Below, piece after piece: positions 43,294 through 51,861 of a DNA stretch of 64,000 nucleotides; the stretch's first letter is position 1, and every line of letters begins with the position of its first letter. The translations under genes were made by a program, and so were the position numbers. Source of the DNA: Acidobacteriaceae bacterium (lineage in GTDB: Bacteria; Acidobacteriota; Terriglobia; Terriglobales; Acidobacteriaceae). Where the stretch lies: positions 124,001 to 188,000 of the forward strand of contig JAOAPN010000013.1 of NCBI GenBank assembly GCA_025462885.1. The letters are read 5' to 3'. A model generated the notes under the pieces. The model searched no databases. It worked only from the letters and a program-made list of their open reading frames with translations, and was not told where the DNA came from.

Positions 43294-44487
43294 CTACAGC
43301 GCCGCCTTGGCCCGCAGCACCAGATCCACAGCCTCTTCCGTTGTCTTACCCACCGCCGAAAGATGCCCCATCTTCCGCCCCTTGCGCGGCCGCAGCTTCT
43401 CATACAGATGCAGCCGAACCCCCGGCACTGCCAGCGCTGCATCGAAGTGCGGCTCTCGCGCCGCGCCGGCCTCATCCAGCCAGAGATCGCCCAGCAGATT
43501 CGCAATCGCCGCAGGCTGTACCACCTCGACCTCGCCGAGCGGCAGGCAGCAGACCGCCCGCACCAGTTGCTCGAACTGGCTCGTCGGGCAGGCCCGTTCG
43601 CTTGCGTGATAGCTGTTGTGCGGACGCGGCGCAAGCTCATTCACCAGCAGCTTGCCATCTTTCGTGCAGAACAACTCCACCGCCAGAATGCCTTCCAACT
43701 GGAAGGTGTCGGCAATTGACTCCGCGATCTCCCGCGCTTCGTCTGCCATCGCATCGGTCAGCGGAGCCGGCATTACGCTCCACGCCAGGATCTGCTCTTC
43801 GTGGTGGTTCCATGCCGCGGGATAGACCCGCACCTCGCCCGTCGGAGAGCGCGCCACCAGCACTGAAATCTCGCGCTCCAGCTCGACGGCCTTCTCGACG
43901 ACACCAGCGCCTTCGCCGAGCGCAGACCAGGCGTCCTTAACCTCATCCTCACGCGCGGCTCCGGTCTTGAAGCCGACCTTGCCCTGACCGCGTCCGTCGT
44001 ATCCACCCGTCGCGCTCTTGCAGAAGCAGCGTCCGCCCAGCGCTTCGACCGCGTCGCGGACCTCGTCGAGCGAGCGCACCGCGCGGTACTCCCCGATCGG
44101 AAAACCGTTGCGCTTCAGCCAGTCTTTCTGCTCAATGCGGTCCTGGATGATGGCCAGCATCGCACCGCCCGGACGTACCGGCGCAAAGTGCGCTGCCGCT
44201 TCCATACTGGCCTGCGAGATCTGCTCGATCTCCAGCGTAATCACGTCGCATCCGCGCGCCAGGTTCGCGGCCTCGCGGCTGTCGTCCCAACCGGCCTCGA
44301 TGCAGCCATCCACCACGAACCGCGCCGGGCATGCGGGGTCGGGGTCGAGCACCAGGATGCGGTAGCCCATGCCACGCGCCGCCATCGCCGTCATGCGGCC
44401 AAGCTGTCCGCCGCCAAAGATTCCGATCGTAGCGCCGGGCAAAATCGGCTGCGCCTTATGCATCTGCTTTGCTTCTGTATCCGCCAC
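43294..44487 (-). CDS. purK: 5-(carboxyamino)imidazole ribonucleotide synthase
   Basis: A 397-residue ATP-grasp enzyme of purine synthesis that carboxylates AIR to N5-CAIR. It shows TIGIFGGGQLGRMTAMAA, KSATGGYDGRGQ and the ATP-grasp catalytic strand VELFCTKDGKLLVNELAPRPHNS. The start is taken at GTG 44487, two bases after the purE stop, because the frame further upstream only overlaps purE. An ATG at 44463 is a possible later start. It works with PurE encoded just upstream. Confidence 0.95.
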   Translation of the reverse strand: MADTEAKQMHKAQPILPGATIGIFGGGQLGRMTAMAARGMGYRILVLDPDPACPARFVVDGCIEAGWDDSREAANLARGCDVITLEIEQISQASMEAAAHFAPVRPGGAMLAIIQDRIEQKDWLKRNGFPIGEYRAVRSLDEVRDAVEALGGRCFCKSATGGYDGRGQGKVGFKTGAAREDEVKDAWSALGEGAGVVEKAVELEREISVLVARSPTGEVRVYPAAWNHHEEQILAWSVMPAPLTDAMADEAREIAESIADTFQLEGILAVELFCTKDGKLLVNELAPRPHNSYHASERACPTSQFEQLVRAVCCLPLGEVEVVQPAAIANLLGDLWLDEAGAAREPHFDAALAVPGVRLHLYEKLRPRKGRKMGHLSAVGKTTEEAVDLVLRAKAAL

Positions 44488-44489
44488 GC

Positions 44490-45041
44490 TTAATTCCCAA
44501 CCTTCTTGGTTCCCAAATCTTTCGCAGCCAACTCCAGATCGTCCAAACCCTGCGCCAGCACTTCGTCGCGCCGTGACGCACGCCACGCGATCAGCTTGTC
44601 GCGGAGCGCAACATCGCCTGCCGCCGCCAGCATAGCGACCGCCATCAAACCGGCGTTGGCGGCACCCGGGGCACCAATCGCCATCGTCCCGACGGGTACG
44701 CCCTTGGGCATCTGCACGATGCTTAACAACGCATCCATGCCCTGCAGCGAGGTCACGGCAACCGGCACGCCGAGCACCGGAACGACCGTCTTCGCCGCCA
44801 GCATGCCGGGCAGATGCGCTGCGCCGCCGGCTCCGGCGATAATCACGCGCAGCCCGCGCCCGACGGCGCTTTCGGCGTACTGAAACAACAGGTCCGGTGT
44901 GCGATGCGCCGAGACAACGCGGGCCTCATGCGCCACGCCAAACTCCTGCAGGATCTCGACCGCAGCGCGCATTACGCTGTAATCGCTTCGACTTCCCATC
45001 ACTATTCCGACCAGCGGCTCTTCGATCTGCGGGGCGCTCAT
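44490..45041 (-). CDS. purE: N5-carboxyaminoimidazole ribonucleotide mutase
   Basis: A 183-residue class-I PurE that converts N5-CAIR to CAIR. It has [38 protein letters not shown] and [14 protein letters not shown], which form the active site of the family. It is first of a purE-purK-small-gene operon, with a TAA-GC-GTG junction to purK. Confidence 0.97.
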   Translation of the reverse strand: MSAPQIEEPLVGIVMGSRSDYSVMRAAVEILQEFGVAHEARVVSAHRTPDLLFQYAESAVGRGLRVIIAGAGGAAHLPGMLAAKTVVPVLGVPVAVTSLQGMDALLSIVQMPKGVPVGTMAIGAPGAANAGLMAVAMLAAAGDVALRDKLIAWRASRRDEVLAQGLDDLELAAKDLGTKKVGN

Positions 45042-45091
45042 GGCATCGATTATACGGTCTCAACCATGAGCGTCTTTCCCCGCCGTGGCGC

Positions 45092-45307
45092 TCAGCGCCT
45101 GACGAAATCGATCCCCACATGCACCAGCGCCAGCAGTCCGCCGAACGCCCCGGCTAGTCCTTTCATTCGCTGAACCGTTCTCTCGTGCTGGCCGACGCGG
45201 TCCTCCAACTGCGTCAACCGCCCCGGCTGGCCCTCGCCCAGCAATTGCTTCATCTGGCTCTGCAGTACGCGCAGCTCTGCCAGTACCTGGCCTTCGAACT
45301 CTGTCAT
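45092..45307 (-). CDS. XhlA-like small membrane protein (phage-type)
   Basis: A 71-residue protein: a charged coiled-coil region (QLLGEGQPGRLTQLEDRV) and one C-terminal membrane helix (MKGLAGAFGGLLALVHVGI). This is the layout of haemolysin XhlA/holin-associated proteins of phages. It is the last gene of the leftward phage-derived cluster and lies just upstream of purE. Confidence 0.55.
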   Translation of the reverse strand: MTEFEGQVLAELRVLQSQMKQLLGEGQPGRLTQLEDRVGQHERTVQRMKGLAGAFGGLLALVHVGIDFVRR

Positions 45308-45363
45308 TGCTCTCTCCTTTTTATCTTTTGTGTTTAGGCGTATTGCTGGAAGATTTAAGTGCC

Positions 45364-45420
45364 AGGTGCGCCCTGACGCCGGGCGGGCGCCACTTCGTGG
45401 GGTATTGGACGCTTCGTGTA
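45364..45420 (+). repeat. REP-like hairpin element, family 1, copy 6
   Basis: Plus-oriented copy between two phage-type genes, with one base lost near its end (CTTCGTGTAGG instead of CTTCGCGTGTAGG), which weakens the third hairpin. Confidence 0.88.
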
Positions 45421-45436
45421 GGCAGGTGAAATCGTT

Positions 45437-46222
45437 TTAGCTGACCGCCAGTCGCGTGAACACCGCACTTGAAAATCGCGAGTAGACCGGTGGCGTCGAG
45501 CCGTCGTACATCCGCACGTAGTACCGCTCCACCTGGCTCTCGCGAGGAATCGAGAAGCTCCGCACCGGACTCCGCAGCACCAGGTCCTGATCGACCTGCG
45601 GGCCGAAGTCCCAGTCGCGCCGCCGCACCTCGAACCCGCCGCCCGCAGGCGGAGCCATTCCGGTGTCCACCTGTAGCGCGGTCTCGGTTGCGACGACCAC
45701 CTGCAACTGCTGCAGGTTCGCGAGCACGTTGCTGGGTGCAGTGGACGCGGTCTCGGGCAGCAGCGCGTCTGCGGCGATCGCCTCAGACAACGTCAGCCCC
45801 AGGCTCTCGGCCCAGTCGTTGGCGAACTCGATCCGGTAGGTCAGAACCTCGGGCGCAGCCATGCCGTCCACGATCGAGACCCGCCGCACCAGCACCATCG
45901 TCTCCTGGCCGCCGCGCGTCAGGGTCAGCAGATCCCCCGGCCAGACGTCTTCTTGACTCGCGGGATTCACCGCCTCATAGTGACCCGCAATCGCCGCCGC
46001 ACGGCTGGAGGCGAAGCTCAGGATCGCCAGCGCCGCGCTCTCGCAGTCCTCCGAGCAACGCGCCGGTGGCCGTAGCACCTTGCCCAGCCATGCCGCGCTT
46101 CCCGGAGCCCCGCCCTCAGCCTCCGCCGCCACGCTGGCGCTATCCTCCAGTCGCGCGACCGACCGCCTGGAACTGTAGTTCAGCGCGCCGTTGCCATCGA
46201 GGTTGTCGAACGTTACTCTCAC
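45437..46222 (-). CDS. Putative phage tail/baseplate-associated protein
   Basis: A 261-residue protein with no named domain. Its start GTG overlaps the portal stop (GTGA), so it belongs to the same translation unit. The segments TYRIEFANDWAESLGLTLSEA and the C-terminal RSFSIPRESQVERYYVRMYDG resemble beta-rich tail-associated proteins. That label is mainly from context and is not proven. It could be the remnant C-terminus of a larger host-specificity protein. Confidence 0.5.
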   Translation of the reverse strand: MRVTFDNLDGNGALNYSSRRSVARLEDSASVAAEAEGGAPGSAAWLGKVLRPPARCSEDCESAALAILSFASSRAAAIAGHYEAVNPASQEDVWPGDLLTLTRGGQETMVLVRRVSIVDGMAAPEVLTYRIEFANDWAESLGLTLSEAIAADALLPETASTAPSNVLANLQQLQVVVATETALQVDTGMAPPAGGGFEVRRRDWDFGPQVDQDLVLRSPVRSFSIPRESQVERYYVRMYDGSTPPVYSRFSSAVFTRLAVS

Positions 46223-47472
46223 GCCGTCACCCCCGCGAGGGGAGCCAATCCACGCATCGCCCGTACCTCATCGACCGTCAGGACGCCGGCGCGCAGCAGC
46301 TCGGTGTGGATCTGGACCTCCTGCATTTCGTCGCGACTCTCCAGATCGTTCCAGCAGAATTCGAACTCGCGCCAGCCCAGCTTCTTGGCGAAGAGGTCGC
46401 GGGTGATGTGCTCGGCCAGCAGCTTGGCCACCGGCACCACCGCGCTCTGGAAAGCTTGGTCGGCCATCTCGCCTGCGGTCGAGCGGTTCACATCGTGCTG
46501 CAGACCGAGCATCATCGGCGGCAGCTCGAAGGCATTTGCGATCATGCGGATCAGCGTATCCTGCCAGGCCAGCCGGAGATCGGCGTCGGTGCCACCGGCG
46601 AAACGCAGCACCTCGGGCTTCTGCTCGCAGCTCAGCAGCGGCACGCGGCCGGTGCCTTCGATCTCGTCCTGCCACCAGCGGATGAGGCGGTCATGCTGCT
46701 CGGGCGTCGCCTCGTTCAGCCACAGCGCGTACTGAACCACGGAGTTACTGGCCAGCCGCCCGGCGTAGCGGTTGGCGGAGAGAAACTGGTTGACCGTCTC
46801 GAACGCCACTTCGAGCCGCCCCAGTCCGAAGGCCGTGTGGGTGCGCGGATTCAGCCGCACATACATCAGCTCGTCGTCGCGCAGCGAGATCATCCCTTCG
46901 CCGCCCAGCCGGCCGGTCGCCTGCGCGTACCGCGGTTTTGCGGGGTCGCCGCTCCATGCGCCATCGATCTGGATGGTCGCGCCATCAACGGCCCACAGCC
47001 GGAAGGGCCGCGCCGCGTCGCCCGTGGCCTCCATTTCGATAGCACCGAAGCCGCCTACCAGCAGGTCTTCGAGTACCTGCTCCCACAGCACACGAAAGCT
47101 GTCCGCGGCGTTCGGCTCCTCCAGGCAATGCCGCAGCGCGGCAAGCTTCTGCGCCGCATCCGGGATCGACGCCGCGTCGAAGCCACGCCGCACCCGCACC
47201 TGCCAGTCCATGCTGGCGATCCGGTCCTTCACCACGTTGATGGCGCGGCGCACCACGGGCGTCTCGGCCAGCTTGCGCAGGTTCGCCGGAGTCGGCTTGG
47301 GCAGCGCATTCTGTCCCGACCTGCCCTGCGGGTTATACGGGGTGAAGATCGAAGGCAGCACCGCCGTCTTGCGGTCCCGCTCCGCTGAAGCGGCCGCATC
47401 TACATTTTCCATTGCAAGCTCCACGCCCGCGAACCGCTCCCAAACACCCTTGCCCCAATCCTGAATCCCCAT
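46219..47472 (-). CDS. Phage portal protein
   Basis: A 417-residue portal-type protein. RKLAETPVVRRAINVVKDRI, DLLVGGFGAIEME, WAVDGATIQIDG and FELPPMMLGLQHDVNRSTAGE are features of HK97-type portals, which form the ring through which DNA is packaged. The start ATG 47472 has GGAGG seven bases upstream. The start and family length look intact. No capsid, head protease or head-tail connector gene follows, which a working phage would need. Confidence 0.83.
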   Translation of the reverse strand: MGIQDWGKGVWERFAGVELAMENVDAAASAERDRKTAVLPSIFTPYNPQGRSGQNALPKPTPANLRKLAETPVVRRAINVVKDRIASMDWQVRVRRGFDAASIPDAAQKLAALRHCLEEPNAADSFRVLWEQVLEDLLVGGFGAIEMEATGDAARPFRLWAVDGATIQIDGAWSGDPAKPRYAQATGRLGGEGMISLRDDELMYVRLNPRTHTAFGLGRLEVAFETVNQFLSANRYAGRLASNSVVQYALWLNEATPEQHDRLIRWWQDEIEGTGRVPLLSCEQKPEVLRFAGGTDADLRLAWQDTLIRMIANAFELPPMMLGLQHDVNRSTAGEMADQAFQSAVVPVAKLLAEHITRDLFAKKLGWREFEFCWNDLESRDEMQEVQIHTELLRAGVLTVDEVRAMRGLAPLAGVTA

Positions 47473-47551
47473 CGCTCTACCTCCCTTTCGCGTCACCACC
47501 AATAAAAAAAGGCACAGCCCAAAAAGGACCATGCCAACGACATCCCAAACT

Positions 47552-47600
47552 CACAACTCACAACTCACAACTCACAACTCACAACTCACAACTCACAACT
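47552..47600. repeat. Seven-copy heptanucleotide tandem repeat
   Basis: Seven uninterrupted copies of CACAACT (GTTGTGA-type on the minus strand). The repeat overlaps the stop codon of the DUF3037 gene (47593-47595). Because every copy supplies an in-phase TGA, copy-number change leaves the protein unaltered but changes the 120-base spacer to the portal gene. Confidence 0.97.
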
Positions 47601-48444
47601 CCACCCGCGCCGTCTCCGCGATGCGTGCCAGGTCGCTTACGGTCATCACCCGAATCTCCTGGCGCTCCATGGCTTCGACTCCGAAGCGATATCGCTCGGT
47701 GGCTTCATCGTCCTCGCCCGAGACCGACCGCAGCGGCTCGACGATAGCCGTCAGCTCCAGCCTCGCCTGCTCGATGCGGGCGACCCCCTCGCGCAGTTGC
47801 GGAGCCGAATAAGCCAGCCCCTTGGCGGCTTCGACATCTCCTTCGAGCGACACCGCGTGAAACATCCGAATCATTCCTTCCGTAGCCGACTCGCTGCCGA
47901 CCCGGTAGCCGCAGTCGATGCGCATCGGATCGCCTGCGCGGGTGTAGGGTGCGGCGGCGATGCGTTTGCGCATCAACGCCCACGCGCCAGTGCGTTCGAA
48001 CTCCGTCCGCATCACTGCGGCGATGGCGGCGCGTCCGGTCCTTCTGCGCTCGACCTTCACCTTCAACGGCTCGACGTACATGCGCAGCAACTGCTCCATC
48101 TCGGCGGCCATGCTCTCCGCCAGGCAGGCGCGCGCGGGCGTCAGTTGCAGCGAGTTCGACAGCGTATCCTCCAACATCTCCATCACCGGCTTCAGGCCGT
48201 TCGCGCCTTCGTGCAGCCGCTCTGCGATCTCGCCTTCGAGTGCCTCCAGCAGGCCGATGTCTGCATCTGCGTCCATGCAGCGGACACGGCTCCAGTCACG
48301 CGTAAAACGGATTAGCGGCGCAGCCCCCCGGTCGGGTGCCAAACCCGCCTCCCGCAGGACTACGCCGATGTTCGTAAACTCGCCCTTCACTACATCCGGC
48401 ACATACCGGACCAGGAAGAACTCGCAAGCCAGCCGCTCCGCCAC
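47593..48444 (-). CDS. DUF3037-domain protein
   Basis: A 283-residue protein; the N-terminus ACEFFLVRYVPDVVKGEFTNIGVVLRE is the DUF3037 signature. The middle is helical and charged. DUF3037 proteins are frequently encoded beside HipA-like kinases, as here, where the gene starts 20 bases after the HipA-like stop. Start GTG 48444 has AAGGAGAAGG upstream. Its role is unknown; antitoxin-like binding or being a substrate of the kinase are possibilities. The tandem repeat at its 3' end is described separately. Confidence 0.8.
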   Translation of the reverse strand: MAERLACEFFLVRYVPDVVKGEFTNIGVVLREAGLAPDRGAAPLIRFTRDWSRVRCMDADADIGLLEALEGEIAERLHEGANGLKPVMEMLEDTLSNSLQLTPARACLAESMAAEMEQLLRMYVEPLKVKVERRRTGRAAIAAVMRTEFERTGAWALMRKRIAAAPYTRAGDPMRIDCGYRVGSESATEGMIRMFHAVSLEGDVEAAKGLAYSAPQLREGVARIEQARLELTAIVEPLRSVSGEDDEATERYRFGVEAMERQEIRVMTVSDLARIAETARVEL

Positions 48445-48464
48445 ACCTTCTCCTTAGCCGCACA

Positions 48465-49340
48465 CTACATTACAAATTTTGACACTCTATTCAGTCCATC
48501 CAACGTTACAAATTGCGATGGCACGACGATCGTTCCTTGCTTCGCCCACATCGGGAATGGCGCGCGGTCCGAGTCGCGAAAGCGCACGATCAACTCCCGC
48601 ACCCGCGACCTCCGCTCCAGCATCTGCTCCATCAGCCGTTCGAGGGTGGACATGTCGCCACCGTACCACTCGGGCGGCACGGCCTCGGCGATCGCCCACA
48701 GGGTCCCGGCCGGCATCGCCTCGATTCGGCTGAGCCACGGCTCGAAGCTTTGCCAGCCCGTCACCCGCGCGTAGACCGCGTTGCGCTGGTAGACGCCCCG
48801 CAGCGGGCTATCCGGAAAGGTCCACTCGCCCGCGTTGAAGCAGAAGCCCTGGTCGATAAAGCTGGCCCGGTACTTGCGCTCGCGGGGCCGCCGCTCGAAG
48901 ACCGCCTGCCGCCCGTTGCAGTTGCCCGCCCACTTGTCCAGGCAGAGCATTCCGGCGAACTCGTCCAGGTTGCGCACCTCGGAGAGCTGCGGCTCGGGCA
49001 GGTAGTCCACCACCTGTCCGGGCATCAGGCCGCCGACAAACTGGCTGCCGAACTGCAACCCGGCGACGTACCGCTCGCGGGCTCCACGCGCCCCTTCGAC
49101 GTGCATCTCGGGCGAGTTCGCGATCAGCCACTCGGTCACCTCGACCACGTCGCTGACCGGCACCGTCAACCCCACCACCGCCGCCAGCCGCGTGGCGATC
49201 AGCTCGTTCGCCAGCACCCGAAGATGCTGCGGATTGTTCTGGAACTTGACGACCCATAGGCGGCTGTCGGCGCCCAGCATGAGCTGGCTCTGCGCTCCAC
49301 CCCGCATCCGACGAATCGCCTGCACCGCCAGAACCGCCAC
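48465..49340 (-). CDS. HipA-like kinase-fold protein
   Basis: A 291-residue HipA-related protein (HipA_2 type). GADSRLWVVKFQNNPQHLR holds the nucleotide-binding Lys strand. CLDKWAGNCNGRQAVF matches the catalytic loop D-x3-GNxx, and SFIDQGFCF the metal-binding D-x-G. True HipA phosphorylates glutamyl-tRNA synthetase and causes persistence. This shorter type lacks the classic HipA N-domain and no HipB is adjacent. DUF3037 follows in the same operon. Start is GTG 49340 with GAGG upstream. The position between terminase and portal genes is notable. Confidence 0.78.
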   Translation of the reverse strand: MAVLAVQAIRRMRGGAQSQLMLGADSRLWVVKFQNNPQHLRVLANELIATRLAAVVGLTVPVSDVVEVTEWLIANSPEMHVEGARGARERYVAGLQFGSQFVGGLMPGQVVDYLPEPQLSEVRNLDEFAGMLCLDKWAGNCNGRQAVFERRPRERKYRASFIDQGFCFNAGEWTFPDSPLRGVYQRNAVYARVTGWQSFEPWLSRIEAMPAGTLWAIAEAVPPEWYGGDMSTLERLMEQMLERRSRVRELIVRFRDSDRAPFPMWAKQGTIVVPSQFVTLDGLNRVSKFVM

Positions 49341-49544
49341 CCAAGAGACCTCGTTTCAGCAGGATACGATACCTCCGCAGTCCGAAGCCACCGCGGTGGC
49401 CAATTGCCGGTTGATCGTCTCTCCTCTGCCTGGCGCAATTACATGTTCAGCAAGTAACCGGCGTGTCTATTGCAGCCCGGTCGACTTCGAAGTCGCCGCT
49501 AACGCCGTTTTCGAGGAACTTCTCCGTTCTGACTAGAACCGCTA

Positions 49545-50102
49545 TCAGCGACTAGACGCCATGTTTTGAAGCACGAGTTTGAAAGAATCGACGTCAGGAA
49601 CAGGTCCGTAGAGATTGGCTGACCAATAATTGTCGATTGAAAGGCAGGACACTTGCCAATCTCGAACTTGATCGAAGTGAGGAGCCATACACGAAAAACG
49701 CGGGTCAAGATTCATTGGCGTGCCTCGAAAGTCTTTATGACCCAATTTTTCCGCCAGAGCCTGAAGGCGCTCCGCCACAGTTTGTGGTCCCGGAGATGTG
49801 CTCTCGCCATCGCTGATGACGATTGACTCGAATTCAACAGGCTCACCCAAGCGTGCACGCACCAGTCTTAGCTGTCGCTGTCCTGCGGGCGTTTCTTCTT
49901 GTCGCCACATCCAGGGCACTTTCACACTGAGGCCTTGGTAGGTGGCGGTCGAATGATGTCCAAAAGCCCATAGCCAAGCTCGTAGAGTCGGCTCTAAATA
50001 GAAGTAAGTGACCCAAGCCGTCACCACTGTTACAAGAAGAACCCCAATCATCTTCATCGGCAGAGCACGATTCCACCATCGTAGTTTCGCTTCTCCTGAC
50101 AT
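49545..50102 (-). CDS. Hypothetical membrane-anchored protein
   Basis: A 185-residue protein with an N-terminal membrane helix (MIGVLLVTVVTAWVTYFYL) and an extracytoplasmic domain without recognised motif. The domain has two Cys, in FSCMAPHF and WQVSCLSI, that could form a disulfide. Start ATG 50102 is preceded by GGGGG five bases away; a TTG at 50114 would add four residues. It sits in the phage-derived segment but has no phage-like feature. Confidence 0.6.
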   Translation of the reverse strand: MSGEAKLRWWNRALPMKMIGVLLVTVVTAWVTYFYLEPTLRAWLWAFGHHSTATYQGLSVKVPWMWRQEETPAGQRQLRLVRARLGEPVEFESIVISDGESTSPGPQTVAERLQALAEKLGHKDFRGTPMNLDPRFSCMAPHFDQVRDWQVSCLSIDNYWSANLYGPVPDVDSFKLVLQNMASSR

Positions 50103-50150
50103 CGGTTCCCCCAAACACTGTGTGTGCAGTCATCTAAAGGTACCGTAGTC

Positions 50151-50210
50151 CTGCCGGGTGCCCCATTCATGCGACTTCATGCATGGGTGGGTATCGTGCG
50201 GAGCACGACC
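50151..50210 (+). repeat. GGGTGCCCCATTCATG repeat, family 4, copy 1
   Basis: Begins CTGCCGGGTGCCCCATTCAT, with an internal dyad CCCAttCATGC / GCATGggTGGG. An inverted, roughly 80%-similar copy lies at 56665-56724. Confidence 0.8.
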
Positions 50211-50236
50211 GCTCTCCTCTCCATAACTGCGCGGTC

Positions 50237-51763
50237 TTATCTGTGCGAGACAAGCCATTCTGCTCGTGCTGCTTGCGCTATGGCCATTGCCATCAGGCAG
50301 TCATCGTGCGCGCCGTTTGCTGCGCCGGTTCTGCTGCCGGGGTGGTTCACGAACGTCCGGCATTCCGCGAGCAGGCGTTTGCTGGAGAAGATCTGCGGCG
50401 TCTCCACTAGCAGTGCGCCCATGCGGCTTACCATTCCCGGCTTGTTGCCGGCGGTGGTCAGGAATCCGGCGTCGCCTCCCTGGGACCACACGTTGGTGTA
50501 GTGCTCGGTCGCGCTCAGATAGGCGAGCACGCCGGAGCCGTGGTTGTTGCGTTCGACGGCGATCCAGGCCTCTCCGCCCTTCATGTTGCAGCCGTACTCG
50601 CGGCCCAATGCAGCGGCGACTTTGGCCAGCTCCAGCACCGGAAGCCTTTGCTGCAGCTCCGCGCACTGGCGGCCGCCGCGCAGCTCGATCACCTGCACTG
50701 CGGCGAAGTCTCCGTCGACCCCGCCCCCGGCTGTGTCTACGGCTATGAGGTACTCCCGGTCCGGGACGGGCGGCAGCCAGATCTGCAATGAACCTCCGCG
50801 ACGGCGCTCGGTCGGCTCGTAGACCTCGGTCATGCGTTGCTCGATCGCCTCGACGTCGAAGCAGCATTCGCCGGTCGCTTTGAAGCAGCTCTCCGGGCTC
50901 TCGGCGAACTCCTGCGACCGCAGGCCCCGGTAGCTGGTCTCGAGGCCGCGCCGAAAGCCGATCTGCGCGGCGGACAAAGTGTGCCGCTGCATCAGTCCCA
51001 ACTCTTCCTCGGAGAAGTTTGTAACTGAGTTTGCTACATATGCCTCCTCCATCCACCACGGGAAGAAGTGCGGCACCACACCGCTGCAATCCGGCCCGGC
51101 CAGACCGGCGCGCATCCACTCCTCGTAGAAGCATCCATAGGCCCCGTTGGGCGTGGACTCCAGCACCATCTCGCCGCGGGGCGATAGGGCAGCGCGCAGC
51201 CCGGCCAGCGTCGCGGCTGCATCGCCGGGCCAGCGAGCTACCTCGCTGCAGTGCAGGTTCTGCATGGTCAGGCCGCGCCCGGCGCTTTCGTCTGCTGCGC
51301 TGACTACGCGAAACTCGCTGTCCAGCTCGGGAAAGCGCATCTGGCCGACGTTGGCCAGGCTGCGCCGCAGTGGCCCCTTGCGCATCTGCTCCGGCAGGCA
51401 CTCCCAGAAGCGCTGCACCATGCGGAAGATGCCCTCGGCTGCCTCGCGGGTGTGCGCCACCTGCACGGTCAGGACGCCCTGCGCCGTAATGGTGCGCAGA
51501 AAGAACCGTCCCGCCACCCAGGTCGTCATGCCCATCTGCCGGGCCTTCAGGACGATGTTCTGCCTGCCCCGCCCCGCCTCAAACGTTCGCTGCGCCTCGT
51601 TCGCGACCAACGGCCGTTCCACCCCGTCGCGGTCGCGTACGCGTAGCAGTTCTTCCGCCAGTGCTACGGCTACGGTCACACCGTTCAGCTTTGGCGGACG
51701 CTCTTCCAGCATCCTGCCGAGCCGCAGCAGGTCCTCCACCTTCCCAAAATCAAGATCAAGCAT
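50237..51763 (-). CDS. terL: Phage terminase large subunit
   Basis: A 508-residue terminase-like protein that would cut and pump DNA into procapsids. The ATPase Walker A-type motif KARQMGMTTWVAG is near residue 85. The nuclease domain shows AVDTAGGGVDGDFAAVQV and AVERNNHGSG, and ends NGAHDDCLMAMAIAQ, with the Asp residues expected for a two-metal RNase H-like nuclease. Start ATG 51763 has GGAGA upstream; the longer frame to 52063 translates the terminator and the tail gene and is rejected. No small terminase is visible. Confidence 0.85.
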   Translation of the reverse strand: MLDLDFGKVEDLLRLGRMLEERPPKLNGVTVAVALAEELLRVRDRDGVERPLVANEAQRTFEAGRGRQNIVLKARQMGMTTWVAGRFFLRTITAQGVLTVQVAHTREAAEGIFRMVQRFWECLPEQMRKGPLRRSLANVGQMRFPELDSEFRVVSAADESAGRGLTMQNLHCSEVARWPGDAAATLAGLRAALSPRGEMVLESTPNGAYGCFYEEWMRAGLAGPDCSGVVPHFFPWWMEEAYVANSVTNFSEEELGLMQRHTLSAAQIGFRRGLETSYRGLRSQEFAESPESCFKATGECCFDVEAIEQRMTEVYEPTERRRGGSLQIWLPPVPDREYLIAVDTAGGGVDGDFAAVQVIELRGGRQCAELQQRLPVLELAKVAAALGREYGCNMKGGEAWIAVERNNHGSGVLAYLSATEHYTNVWSQGGDAGFLTTAGNKPGMVSRMGALLVETPQIFSSKRLLAECRTFVNHPGSRTGAANGAHDDCLMAMAIAQAARAEWLVSHR

Positions 51764-51793
51764 TGCATTCTCCCCACCCGTTGCACCTCTTTG

Positions 51794-51832
51794 AAAAAAG
51801 CGTGGCCCCTCCCACCCAGGAAGGGGCCACGC
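51794..51832 (-). terminator. Intrinsic terminator between the tail/SGNH gene and terL
   Basis: On the minus strand GCGTGGCCCCT pairs with AGGGGCCACGC (51800-51832), followed by TTTTTTC. It ends the large tail gene's transcript and separates it from the terL operon. Confidence 0.93.
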
Positions 51833-51861
51833 ACTGTTGCTCTCTTTTTCTTCACCCGTCG

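Noticed and set aside
45469-47388. 639-codon plus-strand open frame across the portal and tail genes
   Set aside because: Low-complexity Arg/Pro/Ser sequence, opposite two coherent minus-strand genes.
47552-47600. Short tandem array considered as a CRISPR
   Set aside because: Seven-base units with no spacers and no cas genes; it is a simple tandem repeat.
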